From contig NZ_QCXY01000001.1 in the NCBI RefSeq assembly GCF_003347495.1, forward strand, positions 372,001 to 436,000: a stretch of DNA of 64,000 bases, written 5' to 3'. How positions within the stretch are numbered: position 1 is the stretch's first letter; every line of letters begins with the position of its first letter. Below, piece after piece: positions 45,176 through 54,934 of the stretch. A program made the translations under genes and the position numbers. Under the pieces are notes generated by a model. The model saw nothing but the letters and a program-made list of their open reading frames with translations. It had not been told where the DNA came from and made no database searches. This DNA comes from Pleomorphovibrio marinus (GTDB taxonomy: Bacteria > Bacteroidota > Bacteroidia > Cytophagales > Cyclobacteriaceae).

Positions 45176-45721
45176 TTATTTTTCAAATTTTCTTAAATAA
45201 TCTCCAGTCAAGTTAATTAATCTGTTGGACTGATCTAGCCATTCTTCTGTATCCATAATCGGCAAGGGTTGTCCCTTTTCATCAAGCCAAAACTGCATCC
45301 TACCTTTTTCGAAATAGCACTCCTGATCTTTGTGCCTTGCCATTAGCAGCCGCCCTTCCTTAAAACAGCAATTCAACTCATCGGTGAGCATGTCCATAGA
45401 ACCGATTTTCCAGACAAAAAGGTGCTGGTGTATTTGGTTTTCGTCCTTTAGCAAAACCATCAAATGTGTCTTTTCCCCGGATTGGTTTACCGCAAACACA
45501 GTATCTGAGCTAAGGTGGTTATCCATCAACTCATCTATCGATTTTACATCTTCCCTGTAGGCTTCTAAGGAGGATAACTTAGTTTGGATTGGCGTATTCC
45601 TAGGCTGGGTGATTTTGTCCTGATAAGGGTTTGCTTCAGGCTTTTGCTCCTTAGAGCAACCTTGAAAGGCCAGAAAAAGAACCAAGGCGGCAGATACGGA
45701 CAAGCTGTTGAGATGGTGCAT
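45176..45721 (-). CDS. Lipoprotein of unknown function
   Basis: 181 residues. Lipobox LAFQGC with Cys22. Mature part is mixed alpha/beta with no catalytic motif; segments such as SGEKTHLMVLLKDENQ and RLINLTGDYLRKFEK are notable only as ordered protein. Its start codon is the right border of a repeat unit, like the genes at 34051 and 42582. It probably forms an operon with the downstream secreted protein. Confidence 0.6.
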   Translation of the reverse strand: MHHLNSLSVSAALVLFLAFQGCSKEQKPEANPYQDKITQPRNTPIQTKLSSLEAYREDVKSIDELMDNHLSSDTVFAVNQSGEKTHLMVLLKDENQIHQHLFVWKIGSMDMLTDELNCCFKEGRLLMARHKDQECYFEKGRMQFWLDEKGQPLPIMDTEEWLDQSNRLINLTGDYLRKFEK

Positions 45722-45870
45722 GTGTTTATAATTGATTTTTCAGCGGTCATACGGTCACACCTGCCTTATGGTTGGAAACCTTCTGGCAGGTAGCCTGCCC
45801 CAAACTCGATTCGGGGGAATGCCCTAGATAATCATCCCCCTGTGTGAGAATTCTTTCTCATGGGCATTTA
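45722..45870 (-). repeat. Start-codon repeat upstream of a lipoprotein gene
   Basis: Read on the minus strand, its left part (GAGAAAGAATTCTCACACAG, then GGGGATGATTATCTAG) matches the unit at 33806. A CCCCGAATCGAGTTTGGGG hairpin follows. The right end reads TGACCGCTGAAAAATCAATT, then ATAAACAC, flush with the lipoprotein ATG. The left border is less exact (AAATGCCCATGAG), so the start is approximate. Confidence 0.7.
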
Positions 45871-46021
45871 AAGTTGCACATTTTGTTACGCCAATAAACT
45901 GTATTCCATTCACCTGTGTAAAGCTACAAACAGATAGGTTAATAACTGCCATTAAACAATTTATATTATTAATTAAGGGATTATTTTTCTATTTTTATCT
46001 TCAACCAAAATTCAACTTACC

Positions 46022-46765
46022 ATGAAGAAAATAATTTGTGCATTGCTATTTTTTATATCGATTTCTTTAAGTGCCCAAGAACTGGAGGGTGCGTGGAAAC
46101 TAACCCATAAAGATGGAAAAGAGGTAAAAAACAGGGAATTTGTGAAAATTTACCAAGATGGTTATTTTGCCTATGGAGCCAAGGAGCTAAAGGGGGATAA
46201 ATTCTTGCATACGGGTGGAGGCCTTTTTGAGATTAGTGGTGATGACTATTCTGAAACACTGGACTTCAACACCAGCGATACGGATATGGTGGGCTTAATC
46301 CATCGGTATAAAATTGACTTTGCGGAAGATAGAATAGTCATTTCCGGAAGGATCAAGGGTGGGGACGTCATAGAAATCTGGGAAAAAATTTCAGACCGGG
46401 AAGATGATTTGAACGGTAACTGGGTGATAACGGGGAGAAAAGTAGATGGTGAAACAAGAGAAATGACCCCGGGAGCCAGAAGAACCGTGAAAATTCTGGG
46501 TGGAGGAAGGTTCCAATGGATTGCCTTTAATTCAGAAACAAAGGAACTAAGTGGTACTGGTGGAGGCACTTATACGGCCAAGGATGGGAAGTACGAAGAG
46601 AAAATCACCTTTTTTTCAAGGGATGACAGCCGGGTAGGAGCCAGTTTGGAATTTGACTATGAAGTAAAAGACGGAAAATGGCACCATAGCGGCCTAAGCT
46701 CAACCGGAAACCCAATTTACGAAATATGGTCACCTTACCAAGAAGCTTATCTTTCCAAACAATGA
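46022..46765 (+). CDS. Secreted protein with two lipocalin-like repeats
   Basis: 247 residues, Sec signal (LLFFISISLSAQ). Two similar halves, each beginning LEGAWKLTHKDGKEVKNREF or LNGNWVITGRKVDGETREMT. Both have a TGGG[LT][FY] core (HTGGGLFEI and GTGGGTYTA) and end in VIEIWEK or IYEIWSP. This two-module pattern is like DUF4488/lipocalin-like secreted proteins of Bacteroidota. No enzyme motif. Preceded by 150 bp that hold no repeat unit. Confidence 0.65.
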   Translation: MKKIICALLFFISISLSAQELEGAWKLTHKDGKEVKNREFVKIYQDGYFAYGAKELKGDKFLHTGGGLFEISGDDYSETLDFNTSDTDMVGLIHRYKIDFAEDRIVISGRIKGGDVIEIWEKISDREDDLNGNWVITGRKVDGETREMTPGARRTVKILGGGRFQWIAFNSETKELSGTGGGTYTAKDGKYEEKITFFSRDDSRVGASLEFDYEVKDGKWHHSGLSSTGNPIYEIWSPYQEAYLSKQ

Positions 46766-46809
46766 TCATGCAAACCCCATTGCCAGCCCATTAATCCGGC
46801 ATTAAAATC

Positions 46810-48360
46810 ATGCAAAAAAACAATAACCCAAAATTCCTTTTGCTGTACATGGTGATTTTCTTCACCATTGCCTGTAAACCTGACGAACAGTTGGAAACCA
46901 TAGAGCAATGGGCCGTATTTGAGCTAGGTTTGGAAGGAACAAGTGAAGGAAACCCTTACATGGATATAACCTTGGATGTCACCTTTTCCAAAGAGGGCGA
47001 TCAATTTTTTGTCCCTGGTTTTTATGATGGGGATGGCCAATACAAAGTCCGATTTTCACCTCCTTCGCAAGGGGAATGGAGCTACGAAACCAGCAGCAAT
47101 GAAAAGAATCTTGATGGAAAAAGTGGAAAGCTCAGAGCCACTGCTCCAAGTGGCAATAACAATGGGCCATTAGAGACAATAAACACCTTTTATCTCCAAT
47201 ATGCTGATGGAACGCCCTATTTCGGCGTTGGCACCACTGCCTACCAGTGGACCAGTGTGAAACAGAGCATTCAGGAGCAGACCTTGTCCACTTTAGCAGA
47301 TGCCCCCTTCAATAAAATCAGGATGTGTGTATTCCCGAAATCCTACCAATACGGCAATGAGACCGAACCCTGGGCTTATCCTTATCATAGGGAAGGAGAA
47401 GAAAATGACTTCACACAACCCAACTTCGAATTCTTCCAGAATTTTGACAATAGGGTGGAGCAGTTGATGGACATGGGTATACAGGCTGATGTGATCCTTT
47501 TTCACCCTTACGACAGATGGGGATACAGTGAGATGGGGAAAGAGATGAACGAAAGATATGTCAGGTACATGATGGCTAGGATTTCAGCCTATAGAAATGT
47601 GTGGTGGTCTTTAGCAAATGAATGGGACATACCCAGCATTAAAGAAACCATAGATTGGGAAGGAATTGGCACCATGCTACAGCAGGATGATCCCCATCAA
47701 CGGTTCAGGGGCATCCATAATTGGTATGGTTCGGAAGACCATTTCTATGACCATACCCGCCCTTGGATCACCCACACCAGTACCCAAACCAGTCAATTTT
47801 ACAATGCCCAACGATGGAGAGAAATGTACAAGCAACCTTTATTGTTTGATGAGATGAGATATGAGGGCGATGTGGCAAGCGGATGGGGAAACTTAAGTGG
47901 GGAAGAAATGACCAGTTACTTTTGGATGGCTGGGTTGAGTGGGGGTTATCCTACTCACGGCGACACCTTCCAAAATGACTCTGATGAGGAGACTGAGGTA
48001 AGATGGTGGGCAAAAGGGGGTACGCTACCTGGAGAAAGCCCAAGCAGAATTGCCTATTTTCGGGAACAAATGGAAGCTGTGCCCGCGCATGAAATGGTGC
48101 CAACCCTCATCGCCGTAGAGGATGGGAAGCAATTAGATGAAAACATATACCTTTTTTCAAAACCTGGTGAAATTTATATGGCCTACACAGCTTCGAAAGA
48201 TAAAACCATCAATTTGAAGCTGGATGAAGGAAAGAGCTATTCCCTAAAGGCATTGGACACTTGGAGCATGCAAACAATAGACAAAAAGTCCATTGAGGGT
48301 GGTGAATTTTCTTTTGTTACTCAAACACAATACACAGTACTAATCATAAAATCTGATTGA
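46810..48360 (+). CDS. DUF5060/DUF4038-type glycoside hydrolase lipoprotein
   Basis: 516 residues. Lipobox ending at Cys22 (FTIAC). N-terminal DUF5060 Ig-like domain (about 30-110, with YKVRFSPPSQGEWSYE). TIM-barrel domain from about 130, opening with FYLQYADGTPYFGVGTTAY, the DUF4038 signature. A probable acid/base is in WWSLANEWDIP and a second Glu candidate in LLFDEMRYEG. The C-terminal beta domain fits DUF5605. Such enzymes occur in polysaccharide-use loci; the linkage cleaved is unknown. It ends at the candidate RNA region. Confidence 0.82.
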   Translation: MQKNNNPKFLLLYMVIFFTIACKPDEQLETIEQWAVFELGLEGTSEGNPYMDITLDVTFSKEGDQFFVPGFYDGDGQYKVRFSPPSQGEWSYETSSNEKNLDGKSGKLRATAPSGNNNGPLETINTFYLQYADGTPYFGVGTTAYQWTSVKQSIQEQTLSTLADAPFNKIRMCVFPKSYQYGNETEPWAYPYHREGEENDFTQPNFEFFQNFDNRVEQLMDMGIQADVILFHPYDRWGYSEMGKEMNERYVRYMMARISAYRNVWWSLANEWDIPSIKETIDWEGIGTMLQQDDPHQRFRGIHNWYGSEDHFYDHTRPWITHTSTQTSQFYNAQRWREMYKQPLLFDEMRYEGDVASGWGNLSGEEMTSYFWMAGLSGGYPTHGDTFQNDSDEETEVRWWAKGGTLPGESPSRIAYFREQMEAVPAHEMVPTLIAVEDGKQLDENIYLFSKPGEIYMAYTASKDKTINLKLDEGKSYSLKALDTWSMQTIDKKSIEGGEFSFVTQTQYTVLIIKSD

Positions 48361-48528
48361 CACTGGTTCGGAAATGGAGTAGGAAGATAGGGATCGTCTT
48401 CCTAGCTGTACTCTCCCACCATCTTGGTGCGAACCGTGGTGCCCTAGGTAGTTCCCCTTGGCTTTCACTAAAGCTCAGCCCCTCCAGAGTTGAGTTCTCC
48501 ACCTAGCTGGTTGCCATTCACGGCACAC
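48361..48528 (+). ncRNA. Candidate structured RNA (unassigned) between convergent genes
   Basis: A dense set of nested pairs is visible. GGTTCG (48365-48370) pairs with CGAACC (48430-48435) and encloses two hairpins: GAGT/ACTC stacked on AGGAAGA/TCTTCCT (48381-48403), and CACCA/TGGTG (48417-48429). A second domain has GTGCC/GGCAC (48439-48443, 48522-48526), CTAGGT/ACCTAG (48444-48449, 48501-48506) and the hairpin GCTTT/AAAGC (48461-48474). A terminator follows at once. It could be a free RNA or the 3' UTR of the glycosidase mRNA. No known family was recognised; a short 5S-like string was judged insufficient. Confidence 0.45.
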
Positions 48529-48560
48529 AAAAAAAGGTAGCCGTTTGACTACCTTTTTTT
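48529..48560. terminator. Bidirectional Rho-independent terminator
   Basis: AAAAAAAGGTAG and CTACCTTTTTTT pair across an 8-base loop. It serves the structured region from the left and gltD from the right, since both strands end in a T run. Confidence 0.85.
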
Positions 48561-48597
48561 ATTTGTTTCAATATATAATAATTTTAAAACAGAAGTA

Positions 48598-50073
48598 TCA
48601 TGCACTTACTTCATTATCTTCATAACTGTAAAAGGATTTATCCCTTCTCGCCAGATTTGACTCACCCCCTCTAAGGAATTTATCCACTTCCACGGCACAC
48701 TCTCTACCTTCTGCAATAGCCCAGACCACCAGGGATTGCCCCCTTCTCATGTCACCGGACAAAAACACCCCCGGCACACTGCTATGATAATTCTTGGACT
48801 TTGGCAGCATATTTTCCATCAATTCCACGCCAAATGCTTCTAAAAGACCATTTTTTGGCCCTAAATAGCCTATTGCCAAAAGTGCCAAGTCACAAGGAAG
48901 GGTTTCTTCAGTACCTTCAATCTCAAAGAACTGCATCCTACCATCCACTTCCTTCCACTCGATTTCCACGACCGTTAGACCGGTGACGTTTCCCTCTTTA
49001 TCCTTTGTGAACTCCTTGGTTAGCACTGACCATACTCTCTCCACTCCTTCTTCGTGGGAACTGGAGGTACGGATGGTCATGGGCCATTCTGGCCAAGGGT
49101 TAAGGGTTTGCCTATGTTGGGGAGGTTTTGGGAGAAGCTCCAACTGCGTTATGCTTTTGGCGCCGTGGCGATTGGACGTGCCAATACAATCACTTCCGGT
49201 ATCCCCACCTCCAATCACAATCACATGCTTGTCTTTTGCACTAATGGGGTTCTCCTTTAATTCTCCTGAAACCACTTGATTCTGCCTGCCTAGGAATTCC
49301 ATGGCAAAGTGTACGTTTTTCGCATCCCTTCCGTGGATTTTGAGGTCTCTAGGATGCTGCGCACCGGTAGCTAATACTACCGCATCGTAATTTTGAAGAA
49401 TGTTCTCAGCCTTGATATTGAATCCTACCTCAGTGTCCTTGCTGAAAATAACCCCTTCATTATTCATGATGTCAACCCTTCTATCGATCACCCATTTTTC
49501 CAATTTGAAATCTGGAATACCATACCTTAGTAAGCCACCCACTTCCTTGTCTTTTTCAAAGACAGTAACTTCATGGCCGGCTTGGTTTAGCTGGTCTGCT
49601 GCCGCAAGCCCTGCTGGGCCCGATCCGATGACCGCCACTTTCTTCCCAGTTCTTTCCTCCGGGGCTTTTACTTTGGCAAGCCCAAGTTCATAGGCCTTCT
49701 CTGCAATTTGCTTTTCAATAAGCTCAATAGCCACTGGATCCTTGTTGATGCCCAAGACACAACTAGCCTCACATGGAGCAGGACAAATCCTTCCAGTAAA
49801 TTCAGGGAAGTTGTTGGTTCCCCTTAAGATCTGGAAAGCAAGTTCCCAGTCATTTTGATAAACCGCATCGTTAAATTCTGGGATTACATTTCCCAATGGG
49901 CATCCTGAATGGCAGAAAGGTATTCCACAATCCATACATCTGGCTGCCTGCTCGTTTAACACCTTTGGGTCTAGTGGTTTATAAATTTCCTTATAATCAT
50001 TGACCCGTTCCTGAGGATTTCTGGATTCAGGTAACTGTCTTTTATATTTTAAGAAACCATCTTTATCCGCCAT
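48598..50073 (-). CDS. gltD: Glutamate synthase, small subunit
   Basis: 491 residues. N-terminal ferredoxin-like part carries Cys clusters CMDCGIPFCHSGCPLG (41-56) and CPAPCEASCVLG. The FAD fold is GSGPAGLAAADQL and the NADPH fold is VIGGGDTGSDC. Delivers electrons from NAD(P)H to the large subunit for ammonia assimilation (glutamine plus 2-oxoglutarate to two glutamates). It follows gltB by 1 bp and is cotranscribed. Confidence 0.96.
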   Translation of the reverse strand: MADKDGFLKYKRQLPESRNPQERVNDYKEIYKPLDPKVLNEQAARCMDCGIPFCHSGCPLGNVIPEFNDAVYQNDWELAFQILRGTNNFPEFTGRICPAPCEASCVLGINKDPVAIELIEKQIAEKAYELGLAKVKAPEERTGKKVAVIGSGPAGLAAADQLNQAGHEVTVFEKDKEVGGLLRYGIPDFKLEKWVIDRRVDIMNNEGVIFSKDTEVGFNIKAENILQNYDAVVLATGAQHPRDLKIHGRDAKNVHFAMEFLGRQNQVVSGELKENPISAKDKHVIVIGGGDTGSDCIGTSNRHGAKSITQLELLPKPPQHRQTLNPWPEWPMTIRTSSSHEEGVERVWSVLTKEFTKDKEGNVTGLTVVEIEWKEVDGRMQFFEIEGTEETLPCDLALLAIGYLGPKNGLLEAFGVELMENMLPKSKNYHSSVPGVFLSGDMRRGQSLVVWAIAEGRECAVEVDKFLRGGESNLARRDKSFYSYEDNEVSA

Positions 50074-50074
50074 C

Positions 50075-53000
50075 TTACACTAATGTTTTTGTTTGTTCTA
50101 ATGCTCTTTTTCTCAATACTGCCTTGTAATCCCTAGGGATTACCTTGATAAACCGTTCTTTGGTTTCCTCCCAGTTTTCCAGGATCGTCTCCGCCAGATT
50201 GCTGGAAGTATAGGCATAATGGTCATCAAGTGCTTTTTTCACCGAAACGAAATCATCTTCGTTAAGGGGATCGAGATCTACCATTTCCTGGTTGATATGC
50301 GTCACATTCTCTTTATAAATATAGGCAATCCCTCCACTCATTCCTGCAGCAAAGTTTCTTCCTACTTCCCCAAGAATCACCACTTGTCCACCTGTCATGT
50401 ATTCGCATCCATGATCTCCAATACCTTCTACCACAGCCTCTACGCCTGAGTTCCTTACACAGAAGCGTTCACCTGCTTTTCCTTTAATAAATGCCTTCCC
50501 CGATGTGGCCCCGTAAAAGGCCACATTACCTATGATAATATTGTCCTCGGCTACGAAACTGGCATTTCTGTTAGGGTAAACAATCAATTTCCCACCGGAA
50601 AGGCCTTTGCCGAAGTAATCATTGGCCTCTCCTTCCAATTCAAAACTAATGCCCTTGGCCAAAAACCCTCCAAAGGTTTGGCCGGCAGAACCCTTAAACT
50701 TAAACTGGATGGTGTCATCCGGGAGGCCCACACTACCATAAATCTTGGACACTTCATTGGAGAGCATTGCTCCTACAGTCCTGTCTATATTGATTATGTC
50801 AAAAGCCCCCCTTACCTTGTTTGACTGTTCCAAAGCAGGTGTAGCAGCCTTGATAAGTTTTCTATCCAAGACCCTCTTAAGTTTAAAGTCTTGGTCTATC
50901 TGTTTATATACACCAACATGATCCGGAACCTCCACCTTATGGAAAATAGGGCTGAGATCCAATTTATCCCATTTCCAGTGATTCATGGATCCCGTTGCCT
51001 TCAAGATATCACTCTGGCCCACCATCTCACTTACGGTTCGGAAGCCCAAAGAGGCCATAATTTCCCTTAAGTCCTCCGCAAGGAACCTAAAATAATTGAC
51101 CACATGATCTGGATCACCGGTGAAAAGCTTTCTTAATTCAGGGTTTTGGGTAGCTATACCCACAGGGCAGGTGTTAAGGTGGCACTTACGCATCATTATA
51201 CAGCCTTCCACCACCAGTGCTCCGGTAGAAATACCCCATTCCTCAGCACCCAACATCGCTGCCACGGCAAGGTCCCTTCCCGTACGCAACTGTCCATCGG
51301 TTTGCAAAACCACACGGCTCCTTAGGTTATTTTTCACCAAAGTTTGGTGTGCCTCTGAAAGGCCTAATTCCCACGGTAACCCGGCATGCCGGATAGAACT
51401 CAACGGGGATGCACCAGTTCCCCCATCTGCCCCTGATATAAGGATCACATCCGATTGGGCTTTGGCCACACCTGCTGCTACTGTGCCCACTCCTGCTTGC
51501 GAAACCAACTTTACATTGATTCTCGCCTTGCGATTGGCATTCTTCAAATCATAGATCAGTTGAGCCAAATCCTCGATAGAGTAGATATCGTGATGAGGGG
51601 GAGGGGAAATCAATCCCACCCCTGGGGTGGAATGCCTCACTTTACCTATCCAATCATCCACCTTATGCCCGGGTAGCTGTCCGCCTTCTCCTGGTTTGGC
51701 ACCTTGGGCCATTTTTATTTGAAGCTCTTCTGCATTGCTAAGGTAGTTGCTGGTGACACCAAAACGACCAGAGGCGACTTGCTTAATTGCAGATCTTTCC
51801 CAGTCCCCATTGTCTTTTCTTTCGAAACGGATTTCGTCCTCTCCTCCTTCTCCACTGTTGCTCTTGGCACCAATCCTGTTCATGGCTATGGCCAAGGTGG
51901 TATGAGCCTCATGAGAAATAGAACCAAACGACATTGCACCTGTGGCAAAGCGCTTCATTATCTTTTCCGCGGGTTCGACCTCATCCAAGGGTATAGATAT
52001 CCGTTTTTTGAACTCAAACAGTCCCCTAAGGGTCAAGGCATCCTTGGTCTGCTTATTTATCTTATCCGCAAATTTTTTATACAATGCATAATCCCCTAAT
52101 CTTGTGGATTTCTGAAGCAAATGGATGGTCTCTGGGTTGAAAAGGTGTTTCTCCCCCCTTCTTTTCCATTGATATACCCCTCCTGTCTCCAATAAGGGAC
52201 TGTCTGTGTTATAAGCCGCGTGGTGTCTTACCAGTACCTCCTCGGCCAGTTCGTCAAAAGACACCCCACTGATCCGGCTAACGGTCCCCTTAAAGCATCT
52301 TTCAATTACCTCGGGACCTAGACCAATGGCCTCAAATATTTGGGCACTCTGGTAGGACTGAAGGGTACTGATACCCATTTTCGAAAGGACTTTAAGAAGT
52401 CCTTTACCTACCGCAGTTTTGTAATTTTCAAACAATTTCTTTTGAGGGAGCTTTTTAGAGAGCATTCCCTCTTCGTTGAGATGCATCAGCGTTTCCAATG
52501 CCAGATAGGGGTTAATTGCACTTGCACCATAACCTATTACCGTGGCAAATTGATGGGTTTCCCTAATATCTCCTGCTTCTACAACAATCCCTGCCTTGGT
52601 CCTTATTTTTTGGTTTACCAAATGGTGGTGTACTGCACCGGTAGCTAGTAAGGAGGGGATAGGTGCAGTTTCTGGATGGCAATTCCTATCTGAGATGATC
52701 AGGATATTCTTGCCGTTTTGGATAGCGTCTTCGGCAGCTTTGCAAAGTTTGTTCAATGCTTCCAAAAGTCTACCCGGCTTATGGTCTGCTACAAAGTGCG
52801 CCTGCAAGGTCTCACTTCTATATCCCCTTTCCTCCAGGTTTCTCAATTTCTCCAGGTCCTCATTCAACAAGACTGGCTGAGAGATATGGATCTGCTTTGT
52901 ATGCTTGGGGCTTTCTTCCAGTATATTGTGACTCTCTCCAATGCGGGTAAACAAAGACATCACCAGCCTCTCCCGGATAGGGTCTATAGGGGGGTTACTC

Positions 53001-54565
53001 ACCTGGGCAAACAACTGCTTGAAGTAGTTGGAAATATTCTGGCTTTGCTTTGAAAGCACTGCCAATGGGGTATCCGCACCCATTGAACCAATAGGCTCAT
53101 AACCTGTATCGCCCATTGGTCCCATGATCACCTTTAGATCCTCCAAAGTATATCCAAAAATAGTCTGCCTCTTTTTGATGTGCTCCGTGCTATACGGAAG
53201 TGAAAGGCTTTTAGGTGCTGGAATAAGCCTTAACTTTAACCTTTCCTTCCTTATCCATCCCTCATAGGGTTTGTTGTTACAGACTTCGGCCTTCACTTCT
53301 TCATCAAATGCAACTTTACCCTTGGCCAAATCTGCCACCAACATCCTTCCGGGGCTAATTCTTCCCTTTGCCGTAATAGTGGATTCTCGTATGGGCAAGG
53401 CTCCAGCCTCTGAGGAAAGGATAAGCCTGTCATCGGAAGTGATGAAATACCTCAAAGGCCGCAATCCATTTCTATCCAAAGTAGCACCAAGGGATTTGCC
53501 ATCCGTGAATAGCAGGGCCGCCGGGCCATCCCATGGCTCCACCAACGAAGCATGAAATTTATAGAAGGCCTTCTTGTCCTTATCCATTGCCTTGTTGTCT
53601 TGCCAAGCCTCTGGCACTAGCATCATCATCACGTGTGGAAGTGGTCTTCCGCTCAGGGCAAGTAGTTCCACCATTGCATCCAGATTCGCAGAATCGGAGT
53701 GTTTCGCATTGGTGATGGGCAAAAGCATCTGCATCTCCTCATCCGTAAAATGCGCTGATTTCATCAAGGTCTCCTTAGACCTCATTTTGTTGAGGTTTCC
53801 TCGGATGGTATTGATTTCCCCATTATGAGATAAAAATCGGAAAGGCTGGGCCAATCTCCAGTTTGGGAAGGTATTGGTTGAAAACCTGGAGTGTACTACT
53901 GCTATGGCCGAGGTCAACCTATTGTTTTGAAGGTCCTTATAGAAGGTTAGTACCTGATCAGTCCTCAACTGCCCCTTATAAATTAAGGTTTGCCCGCTGA
54001 AACTGGCAAAATAAAAGGCATCATTCACACCAGGAATGTTTTGGTTGATGATGCGGGTGGAATAATTCCTTAATATGTATAGTTTCCTCTCCAGGTCCAA
54101 GCCCTTTAAACCGTCTTTGTGCTTTACAAAGACCTGCTCAATATTAGGCATCACCTCCATAGCTCCTGAACCCGGAACTGTCTCATCAGTGGGGACCTGC
54201 CTATAACCGATCACATCAAAATTGAGCTGCTCAATAATGGCGTTAAGCTGTTCTTTAGACTTTTTATATAGTTGCTTGTTTCTGGGGAAAAACACCATGC
54301 CCACTCCGTAACTGCCTTCCTCAGGTAAGGAAAAACCAAGTCTTTGTGTTACTTCCTTTAAAAAGGAATGGGGCATTTGAATCAAAATCCCTGCACCGTC
54401 TCCGGTCTTGGGATCGCTTCCCCTTCCTCCTCTGTGTTCCATGTTGCTTAGCATCAGCAGGGCATCGCTAATCGTTTCGTGGCTTTTTCTCCCTTTAACG
54501 TTAACCACTCCCCCTATTCCGCAGGAATCATGCTCGAATTCTGAACGATATAAACCTTGATTCAT
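50075..54565 (-). CDS. gltB: Glutamate synthase, large subunit
   Basis: 1496 residues. N-terminal class II glutaminase with nucleophile Cys15 in HDSCGIGGVV, which implies removal of a short propeptide. Then the central domain, the FMN-binding synthase barrel (SNSGEGGED, GGTGASPLSS), the 3Fe-4S motif CHLNTCPVG, and the GXGXG beta-helix at the C-terminus (GLSGGKLIVYPNR, GATSGKAFIKGKAGERF). The length is normal. The 370-bp upstream region must contain its promoter. Operon gltB-gltD. Confidence 0.97.
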   Translation of the reverse strand: MNQGLYRSEFEHDSCGIGGVVNVKGRKSHETISDALLMLSNMEHRGGRGSDPKTGDGAGILIQMPHSFLKEVTQRLGFSLPEEGSYGVGMVFFPRNKQLYKKSKEQLNAIIEQLNFDVIGYRQVPTDETVPGSGAMEVMPNIEQVFVKHKDGLKGLDLERKLYILRNYSTRIINQNIPGVNDAFYFASFSGQTLIYKGQLRTDQVLTFYKDLQNNRLTSAIAVVHSRFSTNTFPNWRLAQPFRFLSHNGEINTIRGNLNKMRSKETLMKSAHFTDEEMQMLLPITNAKHSDSANLDAMVELLALSGRPLPHVMMMLVPEAWQDNKAMDKDKKAFYKFHASLVEPWDGPAALLFTDGKSLGATLDRNGLRPLRYFITSDDRLILSSEAGALPIRESTITAKGRISPGRMLVADLAKGKVAFDEEVKAEVCNNKPYEGWIRKERLKLRLIPAPKSLSLPYSTEHIKKRQTIFGYTLEDLKVIMGPMGDTGYEPIGSMGADTPLAVLSKQSQNISNYFKQLFAQVSNPPIDPIRERLVMSLFTRIGESHNILEESPKHTKQIHISQPVLLNEDLEKLRNLEERGYRSETLQAHFVADHKPGRLLEALNKLCKAAEDAIQNGKNILIISDRNCHPETAPIPSLLATGAVHHHLVNQKIRTKAGIVVEAGDIRETHQFATVIGYGASAINPYLALETLMHLNEEGMLSKKLPQKKLFENYKTAVGKGLLKVLSKMGISTLQSYQSAQIFEAIGLGPEVIERCFKGTVSRISGVSFDELAEEVLVRHHAAYNTDSPLLETGGVYQWKRRGEKHLFNPETIHLLQKSTRLGDYALYKKFADKINKQTKDALTLRGLFEFKKRISIPLDEVEPAEKIMKRFATGAMSFGSISHEAHTTLAIAMNRIGAKSNSGEGGEDEIRFERKDNGDWERSAIKQVASGRFGVTSNYLSNAEELQIKMAQGAKPGEGGQLPGHKVDDWIGKVRHSTPGVGLISPPPHHDIYSIEDLAQLIYDLKNANRKARINVKLVSQAGVGTVAAGVAKAQSDVILISGADGGTGASPLSSIRHAGLPWELGLSEAHQTLVKNNLRSRVVLQTDGQLRTGRDLAVAAMLGAEEWGISTGALVVEGCIMMRKCHLNTCPVGIATQNPELRKLFTGDPDHVVNYFRFLAEDLREIMASLGFRTVSEMVGQSDILKATGSMNHWKWDKLDLSPIFHKVEVPDHVGVYKQIDQDFKLKRVLDRKLIKAATPALEQSNKVRGAFDIINIDRTVGAMLSNEVSKIYGSVGLPDDTIQFKFKGSAGQTFGGFLAKGISFELEGEANDYFGKGLSGGKLIVYPNRNASFVAEDNIIIGNVAFYGATSGKAFIKGKAGERFCVRNSGVEAVVEGIGDHGCEYMTGGQVVILGEVGRNFAAGMSGGIAYIYKENVTHINQEMVDLDPLNEDDFVSVKKALDDHYAYTSSNLAETILENWEETKERFIKVIPRDYKAVLRKRALEQTKTLV

Positions 54566-54934
54566 TATGTATCGAAATTTTTTATAGGTTGCTGTATCTA
54601 CTTGAATTATTTACAATAATTTTTTCATTTTTTAAATTCAAGGCAATAAAGATAATACAAAAATGAAGGAATATCTGAAATTGCGACCATAAGTTATGTT
54701 TACTTCAATTATAGCAGTAGTTTCATTTCAAGCCTACTTTCTGTACTTTGCAATTAATTCCTAAAAATATTGTTGATTTTTCAACCTAAATCTCTATAAT
54801 TTGATGATATAGATGGTTTTTATGGTTAGAAAATCGAGGTCTTTGAAGCAAATAAAAAATCTATTTTTTTCACCTTCGTTTGGGGTATAACTGCTTAACT
54901 GGTTGCGATTTCTGAATTCCTCAAGTCTCGTAAT
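54566..54934. other. A/T-rich region upstream of gltB, no gene seen
   Basis: About 370 bp between the gltB start and the gldE stop, both on the minus strand. It should carry the gltB promoter. No convincing paired promoter boxes, hairpin or small gene were found. Confidence 0.5.

Noticed and set aside
48361-48528. Possible 5S rRNA fragment on the minus strand (GTGGGAGAGTA and CCATTTCCGAAC)
   Set aside because: Only two short strings match, in the wrong order, and the required 5S helices are absent.
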